A stretch of 64,000 nucleotides of DNA from Beggiatoa leptomitoformis (lineage in GTDB: Bacteria > Pseudomonadota > Gammaproteobacteria > Beggiatoales > Beggiatoaceae), in assembly GCF_001305575.3 (NCBI RefSeq), contig NZ_CP012373.2:3982799-4046798 (forward strand). Reading direction: 5' to 3'. Shown in pieces: positions 36,975-45,023 of this stretch (position 1 is its first letter; each line of letters begins with the position of its first letter). The notes under the pieces are model-generated. The model was given only the letters and a program-made list of their open reading frames with translations, had not been told where the DNA came from and did not search any database. The position numbers and the translations under genes are program-made.

Positions 36975-37910
36975 TTAATACCGCATTTCCCGCTGCAATA
37001 ATTTAATCGGGTCGTCCGTTGTTGCACAGGCAATAAACTGCATTCCATGCTGTTGTGCGAGTTGCTGTAAATAGGCTTGATGTTGGAGAAAGCGTTGTGC
37101 ATAAGTTTGAGATAACTGCTTATCGCCCGTGTATAAATTGACTTCTTGCAGTCCATCACTCAGCCGATAATAACCTGTTGGCGGTAATTGCCATTCAAGA
37201 GGGTCATAGATGAAAAATAAAACCACTTGATTATCACGGGATAAATGAACCAGATGCGACTCACCCAACGCATTTAAATAACGAAAATCACTGATTAAAA
37301 ACACTAAACTAGACGGATGCACAACTTGACGTAAGCGTCCTAATGCGGTTTGAATGGCATTTTTATTAACCGTTTCGGCAGGCGTTTGGGTAGTTGTGAG
37401 CTGTTTTAAAAAATGCAAGACCGCAGGTTTACCACGACGGGGTTTTAATTCATGATGTTGATTATCAGTAAAAATTTGTCCGCCCACACGGTCGCCTGCA
37501 TAATTTGCTGTCCATGCTAATAAACTCGCCAATTTTGCGGCTAACACAGATTTAAACACGCCACGTGTGGCGAAAAACATCGGCGCGCGATAATCCACCC
37601 AAAGAAAAACAGGGCGTTCACGCTCTTCACGAAATAATTTCGTGTGAACCTTACCCGTGCGTGCCGTAACGCGCCAATCAATCGCGCGAATATCGTCCCC
37701 CGCTTGATACGGACGCGCTTCGTCAAACTCCATACCGCGTCCTTTAAAAGAGGAAATGTATGTACCGCTTTGTTGTGAACGGGGTTTATGTGACCGCCAA
37801 AGGCGTAAGGTTGGCGCGGATTGGTTAAGGCTAATCAATTGCGGTAAATTGACTTGTACCCGTTCATTATCCATTGTGGGAGGCGTTAGCGGTTTAGTGC
37901 GGAAAAACAT
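36975..37910 (-). CDS. DUF58 domain protein
   Basis: DUF58 proteins pair with MoxR ATPases, which are thought to act as chaperones for protein-complex assembly. Starting at the ATG at 37910 (AAAGG 7 bases upstream) gives 311 residues. A longer start at 37955 would overlap the moxR end by 35 bases and has no better site. The DUF58 core GRGMEFDEARPYQAGDDIRA followed by IDWRVTARTGKVHTKLFREE is complete (about 55-110). A von Willebrand-like fold follows with VFLWVDYRAPM and SSLVFLISDFRYL. Operon with moxR. Confidence 0.9.
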   Translation of the reverse strand: MFFRTKPLTPPTMDNERVQVNLPQLISLNQSAPTLRLWRSHKPRSQQSGTYISSFKGRGMEFDEARPYQAGDDIRAIDWRVTARTGKVHTKLFREERERPVFLWVDYRAPMFFATRGVFKSVLAAKLASLLAWTANYAGDRVGGQIFTDNQHHELKPRRGKPAVLHFLKQLTTTQTPAETVNKNAIQTALGRLRQVVHPSSLVFLISDFRYLNALGESHLVHLSRDNQVVLFFIYDPLEWQLPPTGYYRLSDGLQEVNLYTGDKQLSQTYAQRFLQHQAYLQQLAQQHGMQFIACATTDDPIKLLQREMRY

Positions 37911-37920
37911 GGCGTAACCT

Positions 37921-38898
37921 TTAGGGAACAGCAACACGGGCAAGCAATTCAGCAATAACGGTGTCGCTGGTAATGCCTTCAGCTTCGGCTTCGTAGTTCA
38001 GTAGAATTCTATGTCTTAAAACATCGTAAGCCATGGTTTGAATATCTTCAGGGGCAACAAAATCGCGTCCTGCTAACCATGCGTGCGCTCTTGCACAACG
38101 TTCTAACGCAATGCTTGCGCGAGGACTTGCGCCATATTGTATCCACTTGGCTAAATCGTCACCGTAAGGGCGTGCATTGCGGGTTGCAAGCACTAATTGC
38201 AGCAAATAGTCTTCTAAATCATCAGCTAAATGGATTCTTAGAATTTCTTGGCGCGCGGCGAAAATAGTCGCTTGGCTTACACGCGAGAAAGTGGGACGCG
38301 GTGTTGTATCATTGGCTTGTAAGGCTTCCGTGCGAGCGAGACGTAAAATTGCTTTTTCATGCACGGGGTCTGGATAGGTAATTTTGACATACAGCAGAAA
38401 ACGGTCTAATTGCGCTTCGGGTAGGGGATAAGTACCTTCTTGTTCAATGGGATTTTGTGTTGCCATGACAAGAAAGAGAGAAGGCAATGGATATGTGGTG
38501 CGTCCAACAGTAATTTGGCGTTCTGCCATCGCTTCTAACAAGGCGGATTGGACTTTAGCAGGGGCGCGGTTAATTTCATCCGCAAGGACTAAATGATGAA
38601 ATAGCGGCCCTTGTTGAAATTGAAAACTGCCCTCTTGAGGACGATAAATTTCTGTTCCTGTTAAGTCAGCGGGTAATAAGTCGGGGGTAAATTGAATGCG
38701 GTGAAAGTCGCCTTCTATCCCTTCGCTCAACACTTTAATGGCACGGGTTTTTGCAAGCCCCGGTGCGCCTTCAACCAGTAGATGTCCATCTGCTAATAAA
38801 GCAATCAACAGTCGCTCAACAAGGGTTGCTTGTCCTAAAATTTGTTCGCTGATGTGCTGTTCTAATTGTTTGATAATCGTTTGCGTATTCTCGCTCAT
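37921..38898 (-). CDS. moxR: MoxR family AAA+ ATPase
   Basis: A 325-residue MoxR-type AAA+ ATPase. Walker A is EGAPGLAKTRAIK, Walker B LVLADEINRAPAKVQSALLE, sensor 1 LFLVMATQNPIEQEG, followed by PLPEAQLDRFLL. The C-terminal lid includes LVLATRNARP, YGASPRASIAL and DVLRHRI. It precedes the DUF58 gene with 10 bases between, the standard MoxR/DUF58 pairing. The VWA/TPR/BatD genes of larger clusters are not seen. Confidence 0.94.
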   Translation of the reverse strand: MSENTQTIIKQLEQHISEQILGQATLVERLLIALLADGHLLVEGAPGLAKTRAIKVLSEGIEGDFHRIQFTPDLLPADLTGTEIYRPQEGSFQFQQGPLFHHLVLADEINRAPAKVQSALLEAMAERQITVGRTTYPLPSLFLVMATQNPIEQEGTYPLPEAQLDRFLLYVKITYPDPVHEKAILRLARTEALQANDTTPRPTFSRVSQATIFAARQEILRIHLADDLEDYLLQLVLATRNARPYGDDLAKWIQYGASPRASIALERCARAHAWLAGRDFVAPEDIQTMAYDVLRHRILLNYEAEAEGITSDTVIAELLARVAVP

Positions 38899-39121
38899 GT
38901 CCTACGTTTTAACTCCTTGAATAACAGTAATGACAGGGTGAATAAATATGAACCACTATTATGCCGTACTGTCATTTTTTAAAGATTAATCTTTAGTAAT
39001 TCAAATAAACGCAGGTTTTTACAAGAAAGCATTGCTTTTCTTTAGACTGTCGCAATGGATTTTTGGTAATGCTAAAGAAGTAGTAATATTAAGATAAGAA
39101 AACAGAAGAAGAGTCTCTAAA

Positions 39122-39313
39122 ATGCTAACTTGCCCTAGCTGTAAAGCGACACAGTGAAATACGGAAAAACCCGTACAGGGGTATAAAACTATAACTATCG
39201 AGAATGCGGACGGAGATTTGTAGAATAGCTCAGCAAGAAATATATAAGCCAAGAAACTTGGGTACAGGTAAAAGAAAAACGCTCACTAAGAGGAATAGCC
39301 TGTGTCAAGGAAT
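39122..39313 (+). pseudogene. IS1-family InsA-like remnant
   Basis: Three frames together give LTCPSCKATQ, a stop, then NYNYRECGRRFVE, another stop, then KKYISQETWVQVKEKRSLRG and IACV. This is the zinc-finger start and helix-turn-helix beginning of an IS1-type InsA protein. It breaks off near 39313, just before the truncated nucleotidyltransferase. Confidence 0.7.
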
Positions 39314-39326
39314 CTCAGGCACATGG

Positions 39327-39473
39327 CTATAACATTATGTCAATATCACTCTCTTCCGTTTGTTCTTGACGCGCATACGAGCCAAAAAGTGTTAGTCGTT
39401 CAATACCATATTTGCTTTTTAATTCAGGTTGATAGTTTCGTAAAATTTGTTGGATTTCAGCAAGTGTTCGCAT
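39327..39473 (-). pseudogene. truncated minimal nucleotidyltransferase (MNT antitoxin-like)
   Basis: From an ATG at 39473 the minus strand reads 48 residues, including RTLAEIQQILRNYQPELKSK and LTLFGSYARQEQTEESDIDI, then ML and a stop. GSYAR followed by SDIDI is the nucleotide-binding signature of MntA-type nucleotidyltransferases, which usually neutralise HEPN toxins. The normal protein is about 95-110 residues. The frame ends exactly where IS1-like sequence begins, so the 3' half was lost. No HEPN gene is next to it. Confidence 0.7.
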
Positions 39474-39496
39474 TTGAATTCACCTATCATGCTTAT

Positions 39497-39538
39497 AAAA
39501 AAAGACCCCGATAATTAATATTATTGGAGTCTTTTTAA
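39497..39538. terminator. AT-flanked hairpin, probable bidirectional terminator
   Basis: AAAAAGACCCC pairs with GGAGTCTTTTT (one mismatch) around a 17-base loop. Poly-A on one side and poly-T on the other fit termination in either direction. Confidence 0.6.
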
Positions 39539-39555
39539 TTGTAAGCAACTAAATC

Positions 39556-39669
39556 TTACAGCGCAAACAAGTCTGTAAACTCATTCATTGGGGTATTTTC
39601 TAAGGTTGCTTGGTAGGCGAAGATTTTTAGAATATTGGAGGACTTTTTATGGAAAAACTCTGGTTGTAA
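39556..39669 (-). pseudogene. decayed reading frame of unknown identity
   Basis: 37 codons without a start codon read LQPEFFHKKSSNILKIFAYQ and then ATLENTPMNEFTDLFAL before TAA. The preceding DNA in another frame reads KTLKITDKDLITTRVF, so a frameshift probably broke one gene. I do not recognise the family. It may be part of the same lost module as the MNT fragment. Confidence 0.35.
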
Positions 39670-39771
39670 TTAAATCTTTATCAGTTATTTTAAGGGTTTT
39701 TCTCTCTCCCAAATGCCGTCTTGACCGCTCTGTGCTCAGTCTTTACTAGTATGCAAGACATCAACGAATGT

Positions 39772-39794
39772 GTTTCCAAGCAACGTTTGGAAAC
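39772..39794. repeat. GTTTCCAA...TTGGAAAC hairpin
   Basis: GTTTCCAA (39772-39779) and TTGGAAAC (39787-39794) form a perfect 8-base stem. A related half, GCGTTTGGGAACGAG, lies about 130 bases on (39922-39937), directly upstream of the HsdS scrap. It looks like a small dispersed palindrome rather than a gene. Confidence 0.5.
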
Positions 39795-39981
39795 AAGGAA
39801 AATACTCAGATAAACTTCTAAGTAGTGAATAGAAGGATTTGATTCTTTATTGTTAATAACTTACTGGGAGAAGTTTTTCTCAAATTATCAAGCAGAACTT
39901 GATATACAGGTATTCCTAAATAGCGTTTGGGAACGAGAAAACAGTCTCTCGACTTGTCGTAAGTTAAAATGTTGTGTTAAA

Positions 39982-40044
39982 ACCCACGACCTCAAGCAAG
40001 TAATTATGCAAGAACTACTGACAGGAAAAACAAGACTAATATGA
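39982..40044 (+). pseudogene. C-terminal end of a type I restriction specificity subunit (HsdS remnant)
   Basis: The frame reads THDLKQVIMQELLTGKTRLI and stops with TGA. LKQ-x-MQELLTGKTRL is the typical last line of HsdS proteins, after the second central conserved helix. The frame continues upstream to 39850 but there does not resemble HsdS, and it contains the GTTTGGGAACGAG palindrome half, so the gene was cut down to its tail. The stop codon overlaps the start codon of the following ATPase (ATGA), which shows the ATPase was once translated directly after an intact HsdS. Confidence 0.6.
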
Positions 40045-41204
40045 TTCGCACACTCAAAATTCAGGGATTCAAATCCATTAACGATCAAACCATTGAACTC
40101 GGGCGCGTTAACTGTCTCATCGGTGACAATGGTGTGGGCAAAAGCAACCTTTTAGAAGCCATTGGTGTCTTAAGTGCTGCGGCGTATGGCATTGTTGATA
40201 ATGAAAGCTTAATGCGTCGAGGCGTGCGTACTAGCTTGCCACGTTTATATAAAAGTTCCTTCAGTGACCAAGATCCACCCAAGCATATTCATATCAGCGT
40301 AGAAGGAGAGAATGAAGAAACATACCAAGTATCCCTGAAAAACCCAATGAGTCATCCAAAACTGGCATGGATATTTATAGATGAATTATTAAAAGACACG
40401 CAAGACCCTATTGTTTCCGATAAACAACGTCGTAATAAAAAAAACCTAAATACTAAAGCAGGTCTAGCTGCATTGAAATTAGTAGAACTAGAACCAACCT
40501 CCCCTGCCGCACAACTAATGCAATGCCTACAAGAATACGCTATTTATTGCCCTAACACTCCAACACTACGCAATGTTGAGTCTGACGCTCAGCCACGTAA
40601 TCCTGTGGGACTCAATGGAGGACAACTTGCTGAGGCATTTGCAGAACTACGAAAACAATTAAACAAAGATAATGATGAAGTTTCGCTTGAAATATTAGAT
40701 ACAGTATTGGATTTAATCAGTTGGAGTGTAGATATTGACACCGTCAAAGAGGGGACTAAATCAGTATTAAAATTTACTGACAGATTTATGAATAATAGTC
40801 GCAATAAATTGACTGCTGGTGATGCGAGTGAGGGTGCACTCTATGTATTATTTTATGCTGCGCTGTGTTTATTGCCTAATGCTCCGCACCTGTTTGCCAT
40901 CGACAATTTAGACCAAAGTCTTAATCCACGTCTAGCAATACGTCTCACCGAACGGCTTTCGGATTGGTTGAAAAACAATACACCTGATCGACAAATTTTA
41001 TTTACCGTACATAACCCCGCTATATTAGATGGCTTAGATTTAACTGATCCAGAAATACGTTTATTTGCCATAGAACGTGATAGTAATGGCATGACCTGTG
41101 TACGTCGCATTGAATTAAGTGAATGTTTACTTAAACTTAATCAAGAATACCCGCTTTCTCGCTTATGGTTAATGGGACGTTTAGGAGCTGTTCCCAATGT
41201 CTAA
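40041..41204 (+). CDS. AAA/ABC-type ATPase of a putative defence pair (RloA/OLD-like)
   Basis: A 387-residue SMC/RecF-like ATPase. Walker A is GDNGVGKSN (28-36) after IQGFKSINDQTIEL. A signature-like motif TAGDASEGALYVLFY (about 258-272) is followed by Walker B PHLFAIDNLDQSLNP, in which the usual DE reads DN, and by the H-loop ILFTVHNPAILDGL. This is the AAA_21 arrangement of OLD, RloA and similar ATPases, with no nuclease domain fused. The next gene overlaps by 8 bases and supplies a TOPRIM-like domain. It follows an HsdS remnant with overlapping codons. Restriction-linked ATPases named RloA occur inside type I loci elsewhere, so a phage-defence role is likely but unproved. Confidence 0.75.
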   Translation: MIRTLKIQGFKSINDQTIELGRVNCLIGDNGVGKSNLLEAIGVLSAAAYGIVDNESLMRRGVRTSLPRLYKSSFSDQDPPKHIHISVEGENEETYQVSLKNPMSHPKLAWIFIDELLKDTQDPIVSDKQRRNKKNLNTKAGLAALKLVELEPTSPAAQLMQCLQEYAIYCPNTPTLRNVESDAQPRNPVGLNGGQLAEAFAELRKQLNKDNDEVSLEILDTVLDLISWSVDIDTVKEGTKSVLKFTDRFMNNSRNKLTAGDASEGALYVLFYAALCLLPNAPHLFAIDNLDQSLNPRLAIRLTERLSDWLKNNTPDRQILFTVHNPAILDGLDLTDPEIRLFAIERDSNGMTCVRRIELSECLLKLNQEYPLSRLWLMGRLGAVPNV

Positions 41205-41919
41205 TTTGCGCATTGCCTTAGTTGCAGAAGGACCAACAGATTATGAAATCATCCAAGCTGCACTCAAAGCGATTCTGCCAGCTCCTTTTGTATTAACGCG
41301 ACTTCAGCCAGAAGCCAGTCCCAGTCGTCCACAAATGGGTAATGGCTGGTGTGGCGTATTAAAATGGTGTCGTGAAATGAGTAAACAATGTTCTGGAAAC
41401 ATAGACACAGAACCCACGCTAGAACTTTTTGATTGGATAATCCTGCATATTGATGTTGATGTAGCAGCTACACAATATAGTGATTGTGGTGCAAACATAC
41501 AGCAAGAAAGCATAAACTTGGGTTGGCAAACATTGCCGTGTACTAAACCTTGTCCACCTGTAGTGGATACTGTAGCAGCACTACAACAAGTAGTGGAAAG
41601 CTGGCTAAAACCAGCAAGTGCAAGTGCAAATACTGTTTTTTGCTTACCAGCCCAGTCTTCTGGTACTTGGTTAGCTGCTGCACATTTGCCCGATGAACAT
41701 TTATTATTTGGGCAAATGGAATGTAATCTAACGCTAGAAAATAGATTAGCTGACTTGCCTGTAAAAAGTGGTTTACGCATTCGTAAAAGCAAACGCGAAT
41801 ATCAACAACATGCCCCGAAAATTACCGAACAATGGGAAAGAGTAAAACAACATTGTAGTCAAGCTCAAGTATTTGAAAGTGCTATTCTCAATTTATTATC
41901 TATAGCCAACACACCGTAA
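41197..41919 (+). CDS. TOPRIM-like partner protein (RloB/DUF4276-like)
   Basis: The 240-residue product begins RIALVAEGPTDYEIIQAAL, the TOPRIM-type glutamate motif, and has FDWIILHIDVDVA (about 78-90), the Asp-x-Asp of the same fold. Two Cys/Trp-rich segments (GWCGVLKWCREM, LPCTKPCPP) and FCLPAQSSGTWLAAA follow. The family looks like DUF4276 or RloB, often coded beside an AAA ATPase. Together with the upstream ATPase it equals one OLD nuclease split in two. The overlapping start shows coupled translation. A metal-dependent nuclease activity is inferred, not shown. Confidence 0.68.
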   Translation: MSNLRIALVAEGPTDYEIIQAALKAILPAPFVLTRLQPEASPSRPQMGNGWCGVLKWCREMSKQCSGNIDTEPTLELFDWIILHIDVDVAATQYSDCGANIQQESINLGWQTLPCTKPCPPVVDTVAALQQVVESWLKPASASANTVFCLPAQSSGTWLAAAHLPDEHLLFGQMECNLTLENRLADLPVKSGLRIRKSKREYQQHAPKITEQWERVKQHCSQAQVFESAILNLLSIANTP

Positions 41920-42038
41920 AAAGTAGAATATTTAGGAGTTATGCCGTTGTTCCTGTAATGGTCAAGTTTTTTGAAGAAAACTTAATCCTCATTTCTCGGC
42001 TATTATCAATGCGTAAGTCCTATAATATTCTCCCCCCA

Positions 42039-42048
42039 TTGTCGACAA
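42039..42048. promoter_or_regulatory. TTGTCGACAA palindrome upstream of gntR (site 1)
   Basis: Perfect 10-base palindrome TTGTCGACAA, about 80 bases before the gntR start. The motif fits operators of FCD-type GntR regulators. A second copy lies 44 bases closer to the gene and a third inside it. Confidence 0.6.
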
Positions 42049-42091
42049 CCTCCCCCATTTTCCCATTGACCCCCCCCAAAAAACCGCCTAT

Positions 42092-42103
42092 ATTGTCGAC
42101 AAT
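42092..42103. promoter_or_regulatory. ATTGTCGACAAT palindrome upstream of gntR (site 2)
   Basis: Perfect 12-base palindrome 21 bases before the gntR ATG, so it probably overlaps the transcription start or leader. Spacing to site 1 is 54 bases centre to centre. Autoregulation by the GntR protein is the likely use. Confidence 0.65.
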
Positions 42104-42124
42104 TCACCCATAGAGACACACATC

Positions 42125-42583
42125 ATGGTATCGCTGATACTCCCTACTGATCAGCCTGTCACCACTGCCGATAAAACTTTTATTCAATTGCGACAAGATA
42201 TTGTCGAAGGTGTCATCCGTCCTAGCAGCAAACTCAGCGAGACGGAGTTGTCGACAAGATACGCGGTGAGCCGTGCTGTGATTCGTGAAGCCATTAACCG
42301 TTTAGAATCTTGCCATTTAGTTGAACGTAAAGCCAACGTCGGGGCGCGTGTCGTCGTCTTAACACAAGATGGTTTAGAAGAACTGTATCAAGTGCGCGAA
42401 GCTTTGGAAGGGATGGCGGCGCGGTTGGCTGCCGTTCACATGACAGAGGCAGAAATCAGCGATTTAAACAGCTTATTAAGTAGCCATTTTAAAACCGTGC
42501 AAAGTGGCGAAACTTACTATCAAGAAGCAGGCGATTTAGATTTTCATTATCGGATTATCTTAGGTAACCTGAGTTCGGTCTAA
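42125..42583 (+). pseudogene. GntR-family regulator truncated by an IS982 element
   Basis: An FCD-subfamily GntR regulator. The winged helix is complete (about 18-85: FIQLRQDIVEGVIRP, LSETELSTRYAVSRAVIREA, INRLESCHLVERK). The ligand domain begins (LYQVREALEGMAARLAAVHM, then DLDFHYRIIL) but is cut after about residue 147 where the IS terminal repeat starts; the last residues NLSSV come from the IS end. Normal proteins have about 215-235 residues. DNA past the right IS end does not encode the missing part, so it is a deletion and not a simple insertion. A further TTGTCGACAA lies inside the gene at 42248-42257. Confidence 0.85.
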
Positions 42584-43549
42584 GGAAGGCAAGCCCGATA
42601 AAATCTGAGAAAATATAAAATCTCTACATTCCATATTTCTCAACGAGCTTGCCTACCATGAATTTAACACGATTGTTTTGTGAAGTGGATGATTTCTGCA
42701 ACGCATTTATTCCTGAATGGGAAAAACTCAACTCAACGATGGCTGCAAAACAAGACGCAGAACTCGTAGCTTAAGTCCTTCCGAAATCATCACCCTTATC
42801 GTCTTGTACCACTCATCAGGTTACAGAACCTTCAAATGGTTTTATACCCGTCATCAGCATCTGTCTCAGGCATTTCCGAAACTTGTCTCCTACAATCGTT
42901 TTATTGAGCTGTTACCTGACATCTTGATTCCTCTGACTTTCTTCATGAAAAGCCGTTGCGCCACAGGGAAGGGGATTGCCTTTATTGATTCAACCCCTTT
43001 ACGGGTTTGCGATAACCTACGGATTTCACGCCACCAAACCTTCAAGGAGGAGGCACAAAGAGGCAAATCCTCAACAGGATGGTTTTATGGCTTCAAACTC
43101 CATCTCTTAGTCGATGATTGCGGTCAAATCCTCTCCTTTCGGATTACGCGCGGTAATGTCGATGATAGAAAACCTGTTCCGAGTCTGCTGAAAGACTTTA
43201 TCGGTAAAGTCTTTGGAGACCGTGGCTATCTCTACTAAAAAGCTAGCTGAGTTATTAGCTTTGGACGACGTAGAACTGATTACCACCTTGAAGAAAAACA
43301 TGAAACCCCGAGTACTCGCCGCTTTTGATAAGCTTTTGTTACGTAAGCGTTGTATCATCGAAACGATTAATGACCAGCTGAAAAATATCTTTGATTTAGA
43401 ACACTCGCGGCATCGTTCATTAACCCATTATATGATTAACGTTGTCGCAAGTTTGGTTGCTTATTCTTATCAGGATAAACTGCCTTCTTTGAATATTGCC
43501 AGAAAGGATTTAACTCCTTTGGTCTAATCGCTTAGCCCGAACTCAGGTT
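42566..43549 (+). mobile_element. IS982-family insertion sequence, decayed
   Basis: AACCTGAGTTCGGTCTAAG (42566-42584) and CTTAGCCCGAACTCAGGTT (43531-43549) are inverted repeats of 19 bases with one mismatch. The 984-base length and the transposase pieces fit IS982. No target duplication is recognisable, in keeping with loss of flanking DNA. Confidence 0.88.
42658..43527 (+). pseudogene. IS982-family transposase with two frameshifts
   Basis: The start MNLTRLFCEVDDFCNAFIPE is in one frame. After a frameshift near 42730 the main part reads SLSPSEIITLIVLYHSSGYR, IAFIDSTPLRVCDNLRISRH, GKSSTGWFYGFKLHLLVDD and NVDDRKPV. A second shift near 43235 leads to KLLLRKRCIIETINDQLKNI and LEHSRHRSLTHYM. IDSTPLRVC and the late IETINDQLK mark the DDE transposase of this family. 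The frame breaks suggest it is inactive unless frameshifting rescues it. Confidence 0.88.
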
Positions 43550-43591
43550 AAAATAGAAAACTCGCTAAAAAGAATTTTCAGGATTCGCACA

Positions 43592-44254
43592 ATGAAAACC
43601 GCTTTTACACTGTTAGTTTTTGATTGGGATGGCACACTGGTTGATTCTCAAGCTCGGATTGTTGCGACGTTTAAAGCGGCTATTCAGGCGGTTGGGCTAG
43701 GTCATGCCTCTAGTGCAGCCATTCGTAATGTTATTGGCTTAAGTTTGGAACATGCTATTTATCACCTGTTTCCCACCATTAATGCACAACAATATCAGCA
43801 ATTTAAAGAATGTTATCGACAATATTATTTTGCTGAAGATACCCTTCCAACGCCGCTATTTACAGGGGTTACGCAAACATTACAAAAATTACGTGCGACA
43901 GGATATTGGCTTGCAGTTGCAACAGGTAAAGCACGGCGTGGTTTAAATATCGCGTTAGCAGAACATCAATTAACCGAATTATTTCATACAACCCGTTGTG
44001 CAGATGAAACATTTTCAAAACCACATCCGCAAATGCTATTAGAAATCATGGATGAATTAGGCGTAATCCCTGAAAAAACGGTGATGATAGGCGATACTGA
44101 ATACGATTTACAGATGGCAAAAAATGCAGGCACTGCGGCAATTGCCGTAAGCTATGGCGCGCATGACAAACCGCGTTTACTGGCTTGCCAGCCACTTATT
44201 TGTTTAGACAACCTAACGGATTTACCTGCTTATTTAGACGCTAACGAGGCTTAA
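43592..44254 (+). CDS. HAD-superfamily phosphatase (phosphoglycolate phosphatase-like)
   Basis: A 220-residue HAD-IA hydrolase. Motif I is FDWDGTLVDS with both aspartates, motif II VATGKARRGL, and motif III plus IV KPHPQMLLEI and MIGDTEYDLQMAKNAG. A helical cap lies between (about 18-85). The branch includes phosphoglycolate phosphatases that often sit beside rluC; the substrate is not certain. The start is 40 bases after the IS982 right end, so its original promoter may have been replaced. Confidence 0.88.
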   Translation: MKTAFTLLVFDWDGTLVDSQARIVATFKAAIQAVGLGHASSAAIRNVIGLSLEHAIYHLFPTINAQQYQQFKECYRQYYFAEDTLPTPLFTGVTQTLQKLRATGYWLAVATGKARRGLNIALAEHQLTELFHTTRCADETFSKPHPQMLLEIMDELGVIPEKTVMIGDTEYDLQMAKNAGTAAIAVSYGAHDKPRLLACQPLICLDNLTDLPAYLDANEA

Positions 44255-44333
44255 ACCACCACCATTTTATCACGCACGCTTTTCTTACCCTTCTATCCAT
44301 TTGTTTTATCTTCTTATTATTTCTGTTAGTCCC

Positions 44334-44945
44334 ATGAAAAATGCTACAGACTCGCAATTTAGACAGCGCATTGCTCAAGCCAGTGCGCGGCTGATGGTAC
44401 AAGAAGGTATTGATGATTATCATCTTGCCAAATGTAAAGCCGCAACACAGTTGGGCGTACCCAATACCCGCAACCTTCCCAGTAATAGCGAAATTCAAGA
44501 AGAAATCGTTATTTATCAACGTTTATTTAAAAGTGATACACAACCTTTATTAGTCCACACGATGCGAGAATCCGCGCTACATGCCATGCGTATGTTGCAG
44601 GTTTTTTCCCCTCGCTTGGTTGGCTCGGTTTTACTGGGGACAGCAACCCCCCATTCAGAAATTAATTTGCATTTATTCGCCTATTCCCCTGAAGAGGTTG
44701 CCTTATTTTTAATGAATAAAGGTATTCCTTATGAACTGACCGAGCGCAAATTTCGCCTGCCCGCGCGCGAGTCGAATAAAACCGTGAATTATCCCTGTTA
44801 CTATTTTGTTGCGGGAGAACATAATATTGCATTAACGGTATTCAATATTGATGATGTCCGCTGGTCGCCACCCAGTGCAACAGATGGTAAACCAATGAAA
44901 CGGGCGGATTTATCTGCCGTAGAAAAGCTATTGCAGACTGTATAA
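44334..44945 (+). CDS. nucleotidyltransferase-like protein of unknown function
   Basis: Taking the ATG at 44334 (MKNATDSQFRQRIAQ) gives 203 residues; an upstream ATG at 44301 adds only an unlikely leader. The N-terminal part has ASARLMVQEGIDDYHLAKCK and AATQLGV, a pattern seen in a conserved group of beta- and gammaproteobacterial proteins. The middle has RLVGSVLLGTATPHSEINLH, which resembles a nucleotidyltransferase G-S/G-x motif in which acidic residues are mostly lost. Activity is therefore doubtful. The gene lies 79 bases after the HAD gene and may be in its operon; a terminator hairpin follows. Confidence 0.65.
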   Translation: MKNATDSQFRQRIAQASARLMVQEGIDDYHLAKCKAATQLGVPNTRNLPSNSEIQEEIVIYQRLFKSDTQPLLVHTMRESALHAMRMLQVFSPRLVGSVLLGTATPHSEINLHLFAYSPEEVALFLMNKGIPYELTERKFRLPARESNKTVNYPCYYFVAGEHNIALTVFNIDDVRWSPPSATDGKPMKRADLSAVEKLLQTV

Positions 44946-44974
44946 TTGTACTTTTCAGCTACTTGTAAAAATAA

Positions 44975-45013
44975 CACGGATATCACCGTTTTACAGGCTG
45001 ATATCCGTTTTTC
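44975..45013. terminator. ACGGATATCA...TGATATCCGT hairpin with T run
   Basis: A perfect 10-base stem (44976-44985 with 44999-45008) is followed by TTTTTC. It lies between convergent genes and belongs to the ACGGATA family. Confidence 0.8.
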
Positions 45014-45023
45014 TAATATCCCG

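Larger units (their letters stand above)
38899..40040. other. gene-poor junkyard upstream of the ATPase/TOPRIM pair
   Basis: About 1.1 kb with no intact gene. From left to right it holds a broken IS1-family start (39122-39313), a truncated minimal nucleotidyltransferase on the minus strand (39327-39473), a terminator-like hairpin (39497-39538), a decayed minus-strand reading frame (39556-39669), a small hairpin (39772-39794), and the last codons of a type I specificity subunit (39982-40044). It marks the left end of an accessory island. Confidence 0.7.

Noticed and set aside
39772-39937. GTTTCCAA/TTGGAAAC and GTTTGGGAACGAG as a possible CRISPR
   Set aside because: Only two unequal copies, no spacers of regular length and no cas genes.
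44301-44333. upstream ATG for the nucleotidyltransferase-like gene
   Set aside because: The added leader is hydrophobic and short, lies in the intergenic AT-rich part, and the family start fits 44334.
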